Origin: Archegozetes longisetosus | Taxonomy: Eukaryota > Arthropoda > Arachnida > Sarcoptiformes > Trhypochthoniidae | NCBI GenBank assembly: GCA_018873245.2 | Contig: JAEMBT020000009.1 | Span: forward strand, 14,931,794-14,995,793 | Length of the DNA stretch: 64,000 nucleotides | Direction: 5' to 3' | Shown here: positions 13,694 to 24,244 of the stretch, in pieces | Layout of the letters: each line of letters begins with the position of its first letter | Numbering within the stretch: the first letter of the stretch is position 1 | Notes under the pieces: generated by a model | The model's database searches: none | What the model saw: only the letters and a program-made list of their open reading frames with translations | What the model was told of the DNA's origin: nothing | Program-made: the position numbers and the translations under genes

Positions 13694-16600
13694 ATATATG
13701 GCTATAGTATACCCATTGAAGTACTGCTGGTGGTGTGAATCTCACACAACTTACATAATAAGTATTATATGGATATTGTCTCTGACAATATCATCACCGC
13801 TATTACATTACGCCGGAACCGAACCTTTCGTCTATGCTGGTATAGAATTATATGATTGCAGAGAACAATGGGAAGGAGAACTAATCAGCATGTTATATAC
13901 ATCTCTCTTGTTCGTTATCACCTTCATTTTACCGTTTACTGCTCTTACATTTCTTTACGGATCGATTGGCTTTAAAACTCTCCGACATATACAGCCTGGA
14001 GAAGCACATATTATTAGAGATAGAGCACAGCATCTGGTCAAGATTAAGGTACTATTAATTTGCTATCAATCATTATTGTTTAGTACTTAATTAGCATCTT
14101 TCAGAAATTTTATTAATTTTTCTTCCAATTTGTTAGGATCGGTATTAATTAGGTTAGGTGTATATTCAACTCAATTTTATTTATTACTAGTTAGACGTGA
14201 ATAGCTCGTTGTTCCTTTATGCATTGGCTAGGAATATAACTATGGAATCACAAAGAATTAAGAAAAGCTCAAACTTGATTTTTCCTGGGGCAATGTTTAA
14301 TTGAAATTGGGAATTTAGCTTGAGATCTTAATAAAACCCCGAATGGAATTAGGTTTACAGATAGTTTACTGGAATGAAGGCATCGTTTAAAACAACTTAT
14401 CAATACTTATAGTAATATTCTTAGATTGTTCTTATAAAACTGATTTCTAGCTTTCTTACTTCTTACAAACTTTCTTTATTGCCATGCTGCAGTCCATAGA
14501 TCTCATACGGTCTTCAAAGTGGAAATTTTTTATCAACAAAATTTTTGAGAATTATTGAAGTAAACTCAGTGCAATGATATAGTATTTAAAAAAATTAAAT
14601 AGATTCTTGTAATCCATTTCTTTTATAGTTTGTTTGCTGAAAAAGCATAAATCAAATTATAATATGGATAAATTTTCAAATACTATTAAAATAGCAAAAT
14701 TTCTATGAATACCAGACTTAATCTGAAATTGAAACCGATGAAGATTTTTCACAATCTATGAAAGTTGAAATTAATTTTTCGCATAATTTGTAGAGAGTAA
14801 GCCTTCAATGATCTTTTATTTAAACTGTATCCTTAGAGCCTAACGCTGGTCTGCAGGATAAGAAAGTTTGAAGGGACTTATATAGAATTTAGTTGATAAA
14901 GTCAAAGGTTCCTCGAATGTTAATAATCAAATGACGAACGTTCTTAATTTTATTCATCATTATTTTTAGTGAATTATACTTTGTTCTGAAGAGTTAAAGA
15001 AAGTTATTTTATCGACCTTCAAGTATATCGGTTTTGAGAGATTCCTTCATAACAAGTACTGATCAGTGGATGCTTTAAGAGTATTAAATGCAAGATTTTT
15101 TCATAAACTACACGAATATTTAGTTCAAGACAATTTAAATCGAAAAAACAGGCAGAATAAAAGAAAATAAAAATCGATGACAATGTGATATTCTATAAAA
15201 TTGATTTTCTGTTATTTTGTTTCGCAATAGTACTAACAAAACAATTTGTTTGTAATATCTACAGGTTGTAAAAATGCTGCTAACACTCGTATCGGTATTT
15301 CTGATCTGTTGGCTACCAATACAAATATTCAATTTGACGATTTGGTGGTTTCAAGATTTGCGTAATCCTAAAAGTCGTACTCATTATTATCTATATTTTG
15401 GTTTATTCTTTACATTTCATCTTTTGTCACAATTTCACACATTTCTCAATCCGTTCATATACTGCTTTATGAGCAGTAATTTCCATGTAAGTTTTGCAGA
15501 CCTAACTTTAGGTATTGAGATCTTCAATTAGAGCATTCTCACAGCTAAGTCTTAGGGGAATTCAACAAATGATAGTCTTATTATTAATTGATGACAAATC
15601 TATGTTATACTATAAGAAAGTTTGATAGTATTGTTTTGTAAACGTTGCTTGGTTGTATTGAAGTTGACGTTAATATACACTGACTTTCAAAATGAAATAT
15701 TTATCAAAAACCCTTCGATTCACTAGAATTGGATTTGATATCCCAGATTTGTTTTTCTTTTTCGTACTCGTTGTGAAACATTACCGAAGTTAACACAGAC
15801 GAAAGTTTGTTAACGGAATCGATAGCTTCTAAGAGCAATTAACTTAATCTATATTTATTTGTTAAATAATTAGTTATAATAGTTATAAGACTGAAACCTA
15901 GTGATGAGGACAAAAATATAGTTCCTTAAAAATTAGTTATAAGTTCTTTGTTGAATCTTAGGTTATAATGAAACTCATGTAAGCTATTAAGCATATATAA
16001 GGGTATAAACTAGGCATAGTTTTAATAATCAATCTTTAGGCCCTTTAATTTAACTTATTTTACAATGAAGTACGACATTCAATCATTATAATGGGTTGGA
16101 AGATAGGGATCAAAGGTATTTCAAAATTTTGGATTTTAGCAATTCATTTATCTACAGTACCCGGTTCCATAATTTCTTGTCTATCTTTTATAATTAGTTC
16201 GACTAATTTGAATGATTTGATAAGCTATTTCAATCATTTCTCGTATACTTTCGAAGTCTGAGGCTTTAATGCCGACGTTGAATACCTTCAATTTGATATG
16301 TTTAATAATGCATTGAATAGTTTTAACGTATAATTAAGCTGTATTTTGATTAAATTTTATATCAGTAATTTCACTTTTCAGCAATATTTGAACCTTTAAA
16401 CGATTATCTAGTTCTAAAGGCATTGTCAACACGCTTTATGCCTCATAAAAGTTTTAATACTTCATGATATATTATTTTAAAGCTGAGAAATTACATTTTA
16501 AAATTACATCAATTTTCTTAACATCTCTCTACTGTGTCGAACTGTGGTTTAAAATTAAATGAACAAAAAAGGAGCAATATTTTTTTTCGCATCTTTAGTA

Positions 16601-17151
16601 GCTCTATAATAAATATTTAATTCCAAAAGTCAATCGGAAACCTACTCTCAAACCTAATGGGTTTTTGATTTATTTAAGGATTTTCACCTAGATTTATGAA
16701 TTCGAACAAATTTGATCCTTATTCAGGAATTTTTCTCTAAAACTAGTCGTCAAATTTCATCTTCTGTTGAAAAAGCTATGATTGATCGAGTAAAACGCTA
16801 GTAGTCAATGAATAAATAAATGAGTTTCTTAAGAAAATACAATTCAAACTCAAAAGTTCAATTTACATTGTATTCCTGTAATGTTTCACTTAGTCTTATT
16901 TGATCATCATGTTCATTATTATTTATTAGATATTAATAAATTTTTAAGGTATTGCCAATTTTTATCCAAATTCTTAATAGGTTTCTGATTTTCGATCGAT
17001 CTTGGATCGAGGATTACCGAAATCATGTTATGATAGAAAGCTAGAAAATAGATCAGTGAACGAGACCGAAAGATATTCATTGGAAAGAATTCCACCAACT
17101 CTCGCAGCCACTAAAATAACGATTCCTCATAACTCTTCAACGCTAGTTTGA
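13694..17151 (+). CDS. Rhodopsin-family neuropeptide GPCR, 3' exons (5' part missing)
   Basis: Three exons fit together: 13694-14048, 15265-15486 and 16981-17151. The first starts after a CAG acceptor inside the Arg codon of the DRY motif (Y-M-A-I-V-Y-P-L follows) and encodes TM4, an ECL2 cysteine (DCREQW) and TM5. The second, entered in phase 0, holds TM6 with CWLP, TM7 and NPFIYC, and ends at a GTAAGT donor. The third, also phase 0, encodes a 56-residue cytoplasmic tail ending TGA. The receptor would couple a peptide ligand to G proteins at the plasma membrane. The subfamily is uncertain; the ECL2 and TM6 wording is closest to RFamide/NPY-like receptors. The exons with TM1-TM3 were not found within the window. 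The three-exon model is inference from splice phase and motifs. Confidence 0.82.
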
Positions 17152-18226
17152 ATACTATGATTAAATCATGTAGAAACTATACTAAACTATATGGTGGAGA
17201 TTTTCAAACTGACTTTCACGGACCCTTAGTAGGCCGCAAAGTCAGAAAGTTTAATATTATGTTTATGGAAATCATCTGATCAGTTCCAGCGGGTCACATG
17301 GTGAGAAATTTTCAAAATTCTGTTATACAGAATGTGGAAAATAAAAATTCTGAGTTTGCGTTCGATTGGGACATAAGCGCAAAATTATGATGAAAGTGAT
17401 TGGCTACGAAAGTACGTTCAAGCGAAGACTTTAGGAAGATACAAACTCATGAATGACGTTTTCTTTAGAAGATTTTGCCAACAATCGAGTTCCATTGTAT
17501 TTCAACAATCAGCTATATATTTTCTTAAAATCAAGCATAATTAGTGGAATGAAATACAAATACATATTTGCCCTTAAATATGAATCTTTCACGTAATTTT
17601 TCTTTGAGTTACTAGTATTGTAGTAGTAGCTGTAAAATTCTTGACAATTTTGATTAAACGTTGATATTTTTAAAATAATTACAAAAAGAATTTCAAATTT
17701 TAAGGAATGAATTTATTATAAATTGAAAAATTATTTTCAATATCACCTAATGATATGACGAATGATCTAAAATGGTACCGAAACTTTATATAAAAAGATA
17801 TTTTTCAAGCACTAAATATAACTTAATATTAAGTTGTGCATTGAACCAGTTCCATATTATGCTGCGATTTGTGCTCATACTAAAATTCTAGGCTTAATGC
17901 ACAACTTACAACATGAAAAATATTGTATGGTATTCTCTTCGTTCCAGATTCACCACTAGTAAGTACTGACATTGTAAAATATCTTTTGTTTTTATAATAT
18001 CTCGTTTTGTTAGTTTAAAATAAATAAAATGTATCGAATTCAGGTTTGAAATGCTTGAATAACGCCAAACATATTTATGTCACGCAATAATGTATCCTCA
18101 GGAATACCAAACATTAGGGAAAGAATTTTTTACTATAATTACTAAGTGAATACTCGTTTTCGGCATATTTTTGGAACTTGCCTCATATCGCTGCTTCTTT
18201 CTATCTTTCTATCATTCTCTTATAAG
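17152..18226. other. Intergenic sequence with a small hairpin
   Basis: No gene seen. A stem with TAAGTTGTGCATT (about 17830) and its complement (about 17895-17908) encloses about 50 bp. It is weak and probably a transposon relic. Confidence 0.45.
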
Positions 18227-18426
18227 TAAAGACACTAGAAACGGGAATATCCTATTTTGTCGATGTCATAAAATCATCAGAAATAAACATTGGGACACCT
18301 AATGAGTCCATAGTTGCCGAAAATAAGTATTTCGATAATTATGGACTCATTAGGTGTCCTGATGGCTATTCCTGATGATTTTATGACATCGACAGAAATA
18401 GGAAGTTCCCGTCTTTAGTGTCTTTA
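18227..18426 (+). mobile_element. Foldback MITE, family A, copy 1
   Basis: 200 bp element made almost entirely of two complementary arms, with ends TAAAGACACTAGAAACGGG and its complement. TA is the likely target site. It is the same family as 50404-50603, which lies in the opposite orientation as judged from the asymmetric centre near 18313-18340. Confidence 0.88.
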
Positions 18427-18471
18427 ATTATAAGTCTACGGTATGAACATAAATTGTGTCAATTATATATA

Positions 18472-18945
18472 TGGAGGACTGCATGTAAGAAACGGTTATC
18501 TCTGGATGCATTACTTTGAAGCAAAACTGTAATAAAAGCACTAATTCTAACGTAAAATTACTAAAATTCATAGAATAGATTATGAGCCAAACGGAGATGT
18601 TATTTTCTCTGAATATTTTGATTCTGGTTCCATAAAAATAGACCTATTAAGTACTAATATAAATAATATTTAAAATTTTTTCAATTCATAACTAAAGCGC
18701 AAAAGTCCACTATTTCTAAGGAGAAAATAAAGATATTATGAGCCTTATAAAATATCTAAAATCAAAAAATAGAGATTTTTATTTAAACTTTTTGTCAAAT
18801 TTTGAAAATTAATTACAATAAAATAATAATAAAACCATTTTTTAATTATATACTTTTGATATCTATTACGCTGTTTAAGCTAATTGTAAAAATGCATTCA
18901 TTTCTATACATTTAGAGATAACCGTTTCTTGCAGGCAGTCGTCCA
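18472..18945. mobile_element. MITE of about 474 bp
   Basis: Inverted ends of about 40 bp share AAGAAACGGTTATCTCT. The left end starts TGGAGGACTGC and the right is the complement of TGGACGACTGC. The interior is A+T-rich without an open frame. It lies only about 45 bp from the previous MITE. Confidence 0.8.
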
Positions 18946-19177
18946 ATTGTTCTAGGAAATTGTCAGAGTTTTTTCAGTTTGGTGACCCAGATTTATGGCT
19001 TCGTATACAACGTATTAATTGGGAATGCGCTCAAAACTAAGAATAACACTTTTACATACAGTTAAGATTAGTGAGTCTGAGTTTTCAAAATAAAATTTCA
19101 ATAAACTTACAATCTTATACTTTATGGTAGATATTCGGGCGTATTTATAGATCAATTCTAGACTTATAAAAAAAATT

Positions 19178-19805
19178 AGATATATCCTTTATTCTTGAGA
19201 TGTGCTAAGCCCACGACCGCACTCTGAGAACCTACGTTAGAATCACACGCGATCTCATTGTGCACATAATCATTTCTTATCGACATAAGAATCAGTTCGG
19301 TCAGGACCATCAACCAGAGCACTAATTAATACTTGTGAGTTTGAACCTTGATTTTAAGTTCCAAAAGAGTTCAATAAAATTCCTGATAGTCATAGAATTA
19401 GAATTAATACCGGCATTTCCCATTGCGAAGTAATCACAACCAGCAGGATTGTTAAGACATGATCTGTTCAGTTTGCGATATAGATGTTAAATAACCAAGC
19501 AAATAGTATAATTATTCAATCGTACTCTGCTCTATGTGGTGGATAAACATCAATCCCGGCCATGTAACTTCGTTCGTTATCGCCTAATGCATAATCTAAT
19601 GGATTTTAGCCAAAGTCCGATTCTTAGCACTATTAATGTCTAAATCTGCGGCCTGTTCGGGTTCAAATATTGAATTATTCAATTAGTTCACATGAATTTT
19701 AAAATTTTGACAAACTTGCAAAATAATAAAGGAAGAAGTGGTCGTTGGTCGCATGTCAAATCGGTCCCCATTGGTTTAAATATATCATTACTTTTGGTGA
19801 CTTGG
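19178..19805 (+). repeat. Dispersed 0.6 kb repeat, copy A (possible decayed ankyrin-gene fragment)
   Basis: This stretch matches 44230-44848 in reverse complement over its whole length. Shared blocks include the AGATATATCCTTTATTCTTGA edge, TTGTGATTACTTCGCAA read on the reverse strand, and the region coding IGLN on the forward strand. Minus-strand translation gives broken pieces such as DINSAKNRT and DYALGDNE that resemble ankyrin-repeat wording, but stops and frame changes are frequent. Family identity is a weak inference; the repeat relationship itself is directly visible. Confidence 0.8.
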
Positions 19806-20485
19806 ATATTGTATCTGTTAAGGAAAATATGCTTCGACAGCATCTTCATACAGATAATCGCCTGTTATTTTTGCTATAAGTACTTGAAGACCGGCAGTTT
19901 TGTCGTTCCAACAAACTATTAAGATTAGAGTTATTAATATTTCCTATAAATTATCACATTAATAATTGGTAAAATTAATGCGTTAAATAAGTAATCATTA
20001 GATCGATAGTTCATAAGATGGAAGTAAACTGATAAAAATTTAGTATTTCCGCATTTGTGTAATTAAACTGTTAATTTTTATTTATAAGATCTTTAATTTA
20101 AAAATAATCATAAAATTATAGAATGTTAAAAGATTCAAATTTACGTAAATAAAGTGCAGTTTATGCGATAAAAGATTTTATAATGTTACTAAAGCTCGTA
20201 TCAGAACAGTAACAGATGATATTCTAATAGTAAATGCCATGTGAATTAAAGATAGCAATGAAAGCAATTTCATGAGAGCAGAAATCCTAACTATTAATAA
20301 CTAGAGGTAATCAATATTCTGAGCCTTATAAAGGCTGTGAAATGTTTGCCGACTTCTCACTTCTCACCTTGCAAATTCTTTTGTATTGATAATATACAAT
20401 ATGATTCGAATATATTGAATCGTTACAGCTATAAAGCGAGTGTACCCCAATTCCTTAAAACATAATTGATCACAAAATATGAGAT

Positions 20486-20605
20486 GACCATTTCAAACTT
20501 CATTGACCAAAGGATGTCAGTCGATGGCCATTTTAACTTCAATTAACCTACGAGAAGTAGCTGATAGCCAATTTCAACTCTGATGGCCTACGGAAAGTAA
20601 TCGAT
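20486..20605 (+). repeat. Three-unit 40 bp tandem array (left arm)
   Basis: Three consecutive diverged 40 bp units (20486-20525, 20526-20565, 20566-20605), with a pattern like CATTTCAACTTCA-TGACCTACGGAAAGTA--CGATGGC. The same unit occurs three times in reverse orientation at 23096-23215, on the far side of the Tc1 element. Confidence 0.9.
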
Positions 20606-21065
20606 GACAAACAATATAGAATCAGACAATAGAGAATTTTTGTTCAATTTGATTCATTCTATGCCATCTAGAATGCAAGAAGTTGTTCGAAGAGATGGAA
20701 ATGTGACTCGGTACTGAGTTAACATTTGACTCAAAACAGCCCTTTTCAGGGCTACATAAACTTTGAAAAGGAATGAATTGTTATTTCATTGCGGGATCTC
20801 TTACGCAAAATTAATTCTTGATAATTTTTTGATGGATTTTTAAATTATCTACAATTTGACGTTGAGATCATGATTTTATCTCTTCAGATATAAAAGTTAT
20901 GACTTTTTGAAAAATAAGGCGAGTATTTAGGCTAGTAACTTTAGCACAAACGATATTTGAATGAAACAAAATACACGTATCTAATCATTTTTTGTCTAGT
21001 TTGGTTTCCATTCATCAGAATTTAAAAATTCTCATCCAATTCTTCTGACGAAATTTACTTGAATA

Positions 21066-22582
21066 AGGTCCGCGAAATAATTTTAACAACTGATTGTGAA
21101 ATTGAATACTCGGAAACGGATTAACCAATCTTAATAATATTTTGACCATAGCTTAATAGCACTCAAAGGTATGGGTTGACAAAATCTCAGGTTCAAAGTT
21201 CAATAAACACGTACAAAAAACGCAAATGACTTTATTTAAGGTGCGAAATATTTATAACAACTTTTAACTTTAAAGTATAAACATCAATAAATTTATAAGT
21301 TTTACGAAATTTAAACACAATTAAACACATTTTAAGGTAAGTTTTTCGTGTTTAATTGCTAATTAACAAAAGCCAACTTTTAAAAAACCGATTTAGATGC
21401 CGAAACGCCATCAACTCACTGATTTAGAGCGTGGCCAGATTTTTGCCTATCGGGACATGAATGTCCGACTGATCGATATCGCGAGGAAGGTTGGTCGCGA
21501 TAAGTCGGTCATAAGTCGATTTCTGACCAATCCGGAAGAATATGGCCGCCCGAGCCGAAAGACGCTTGATTTCGGCCGGAATGAAAGAAAATCAAACTGC
21601 CAATCAAATCAGAGTCAGCCAAAATATTGCCCTGTCCACCAGAAGAGTCCAACAAATCTTAAGTTCATCACCTCATCTTAAATATGAGAAGAGGAAGTCA
21701 CGGCCGAAGCTCAAAAAGGAGCATATAACAACTCGGCTTCAATGGGCTACCGAAAGGATCATTTGGGACCGAAAATGGCGCGAGGTCATCTTTAGCGATG
21801 AAAAAAAATTTAATATAGATGGACCTGATGGTAACCAGTTTTACTGGCATGACTTGAGGAAAGAACCTCAATACTTTTCCAAAAGACCTTTAGGCGGTGG
21901 TTCTTTGATGGTCTGGGCTGGCTTCGGTTTCGGTGGTAAAACTCAAATAGTTTTCCTAAATGGTCAGGCAAACTCTCAAGATTATATCCGTGTGCTAAAT
22001 GACCATTTACTACCTTATGGGGAGTTGATTGGTGGCTGAAATTGGATTTTTCAGCAAGATAATGCCGCGATCCACACTTCGGCAGCCACTCGGGAATGGT
22101 TTCTGGCCAACGATGTTGAAGTTTTGGTTTGGCCATCGAAGAGCCCAGACTTGAACCCTATTGAAAATTTATGGGGTCAATTGGTTACGCTGGTTTACGC
22201 CAACGGCCGCCAGTTTGAAACGGTGGCCGAACTTCGGGTTGAAATCCTCAAGTCTTGGGATTTAATTCCTGATTCAGCTTTGAAAACTTCGGCTGACTCG
22301 ATGAATAAGAGATTAATCGAAGTTTTGAAAAAAACGGTAAATTTATAGGATATTAATCGGTTCAATTGTTCAGTTTTTCGAAAAGTTGTTATATTTATTT
22401 CGCACTTAAAAATTGGTTTTGAAAATTTTTCTCGGGAAAGATGCAATGAAAAATATTTTTTTCTTCATAATATTTTTACTATTTTTAAAATATATAACTG
22501 TTGTAAATTTCAATGTCCTAAAGTTTATAATTAAAAAGTTATTCAAGAAAATCGTCAGTTGTTAAATTTATTTCGCGGACCT
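21066..22582 (+). mobile_element. Tc1-type DNA transposon with doubled termini
   Basis: The 1517 bp element is bounded by TA duplications (21064-21065, 22583-22584) and by about 28 bp ends AGGTCCGCGAAATAA(T/A)TTTA. A second, related copy of the end sequence (AGGTGCGAAATA...) sits about 172 bp inside the left end (about 21240-21268). Another sits about 170 bp inside the right end (about 22383-22412), in matching orientation. This is the IR/DR arrangement known from Sleeping Beauty-like Tc1 elements. The single transposase gene is broken twice, so the copy is not autonomous. Confidence 0.95.
21397..22348 (+). pseudogene. Tc1-family DD34E transposase, disrupted
   Basis: The frame opens with ATG at 21397 and an N-terminal helix-turn-helix (LTDLERGQIFAYR, then IARKVGRDKSVISRFL). 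It changes to the +2 frame near 21540-21600. The catalytic domain then runs on: first Asp in IFSDEKKF, second in QQDNAAIH, and Glu in SPDLNPIENLWG. The spacing of 34 residues between the last two defines DD34E. A TGA at 22037-22039 interrupts the frame just before NWIFQQDN. Otherwise the protein is about full length for Tc1 (roughly 310-320 codons). The enzyme would cut and paste the element at TA sites. With one frameshift and one nonsense codon this copy is inactive but not old. Confidence 0.93.
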
Positions 22583-22584
22583 TA

Positions 22585-23095
22585 ATTCACCTATCTTTAA
22601 AGCAATTCGAACGCCAATTTACGTGAATGTCGGTCCCAACATGTAGTATAATCAAAAAAATGTTCATCAAAATCCATCAACTTTTACTACTACAAAACCC
22701 TAAAAACTGAGAATCTTAATTTTGTCAGACTATACGTGTCTCAACATAAAGACTGAACTTAGAATTATAAAATGTAGACCTTTATATGCAAATCAGGTTA
22801 AGAGTGAGGTATTTTGTTTATATATTCGCAATATGAAGAATTAACTTAATGAGCTAATTTTAGAAGAAAAGCAAATATTAAATTTGGATGAGAAATATTT
22901 TGATTTCTCAGAATATTTTATTTTGAAGTTCAATAACTTCAAATAATTTTACACATTTAATACAAAAGACATAAGCTTATATATTTCTAATAAATCTTAA
23001 CAGTGATGTTCATTGACGAGTTCGGCTTTAGTACCTTTGATTGTTATAAGCCCCGAATTTGGTGCATCCGGGGCTCACATTATGGTCAAATGGAA
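22585..23095. other. Sequence between the Tc1 element and the right 40 bp array
   Basis: No gene seen. A short G+C hairpin, GCCCCGAA...CGGGGC, lies at about 23051-23073. Confidence 0.45.
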
Positions 23096-23215
23096 ATGGC
23101 CACCGGCCACTTCCCATAGGTCATTTGATTCCAAAATGGTCATCGATTATTTCGCGTAGGCCATCTGAATACAAAGTGGTCATTGGTTACTTTCCGTAGG
23201 TCATCAATTGTGCAT
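23096..23215 (-). repeat. Three-unit 40 bp tandem array (right arm, inverted)
   Basis: Units 23096-23135, 23136-23175 and 23176-23215 are the reverse complement of the unit at 20486-20605. The two arrays lie about 460 and 510 bp outside the Tc1 element. The Tc1 may therefore have landed inside an older inverted-repeat element. Confidence 0.9.
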
Positions 23216-24244
23216 GGATAAAGACGTTTGAATATATGATACTATGGCAAATATAGAGACGCATCCTGGACTGGAATATTAATATTTTTGACGAGTATAG
23301 TTCCGCAGAAAAAATTTTCTAAAATTTAACATTTGGTCTATGAAATTTCCAATAGGTCCAACGATGCACATCGTTGATATGCGCATTATTTCAGGGGTTT
23401 TTGCGCACAGTTTCCAGAAGTATAAGTCCTAAGCACACGAGTTGAACGTTTCAAGAATTATTCATCTTTGAAATTGTTGATACAACTCTTTAAAAACTCC
23501 TTCGCTATATGATGCTGAGTGTTTCGAACGAGTTTTACAGTCATTCAAATGAAAACTTTACTCATCGATTTCACCCTATTCCAGGTCTTGCAACAATCTA
23601 AAACATTACCAAAATCATCTAACTGTTTTTGAGCGAAATCACACAAGATAACTGAAAGGGCGGGCGTTCAAATGAATTTCTGAAATCGTTTTTCTCTTAT
23701 GAACACAATGTTAAAAAATCTTAGGAAACATTTAAATGAGATGAATCTTTATAGCACTAACTTTTCGTTCTCAAAAAAGATAGAACTTAATTGCACTGTA
23801 TATTGTTGGTTTATTCTTGTAATGTTTAAAATTCGAATTCAGAGTTTGAAACATATTCTATTGCCTATCATAAAATGTAGTTAACCCCTTTTTCTGAAAA
23901 ATGTCGAGTTGGCAATTTTTATCACTAGACTGACGACATGAGTTTGAACGATATTCATATTTTAAGTTTTTATATATAGCTGCTAGCATTAGGACTTAGC
24001 ATTTAGATATATTCTACATAATAATTATGTAATAGTAAACACAATACCATATAGTAAAATTAAATCAATTATTTATTTTCTTACATGCTTCTTCAACATG
24101 TTTGATATTTATTATCTGTATTTCAAGCAGTTTTGGTAATCATAGTGAATGATTCGTTTATCCATTAATACATTAATGTAAGATTATTATCTTAAAAATG
24201 ACGATATTTCAGATAGCATTCCAGAATTTTATTTTGTGATAGTT
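23216..24244. other. Intergenic sequence 3' of the ankyrin gene
   Basis: No gene recognised. It contains short A+T-rich frames only. Confidence 0.5.

Noticed and set aside
19692..19922. 76-codon plus-strand frame with hydrophobic stretch
   Set aside because: It lies in the dispersed 0.6 kb repeat and its partner at 44093-44311 shares only the first third; more likely repeat-derived than a gene.
21810..22136. 108-codon minus-strand frame inside the Tc1 element
   Set aside because: Antisense of the transposase catalytic domain.
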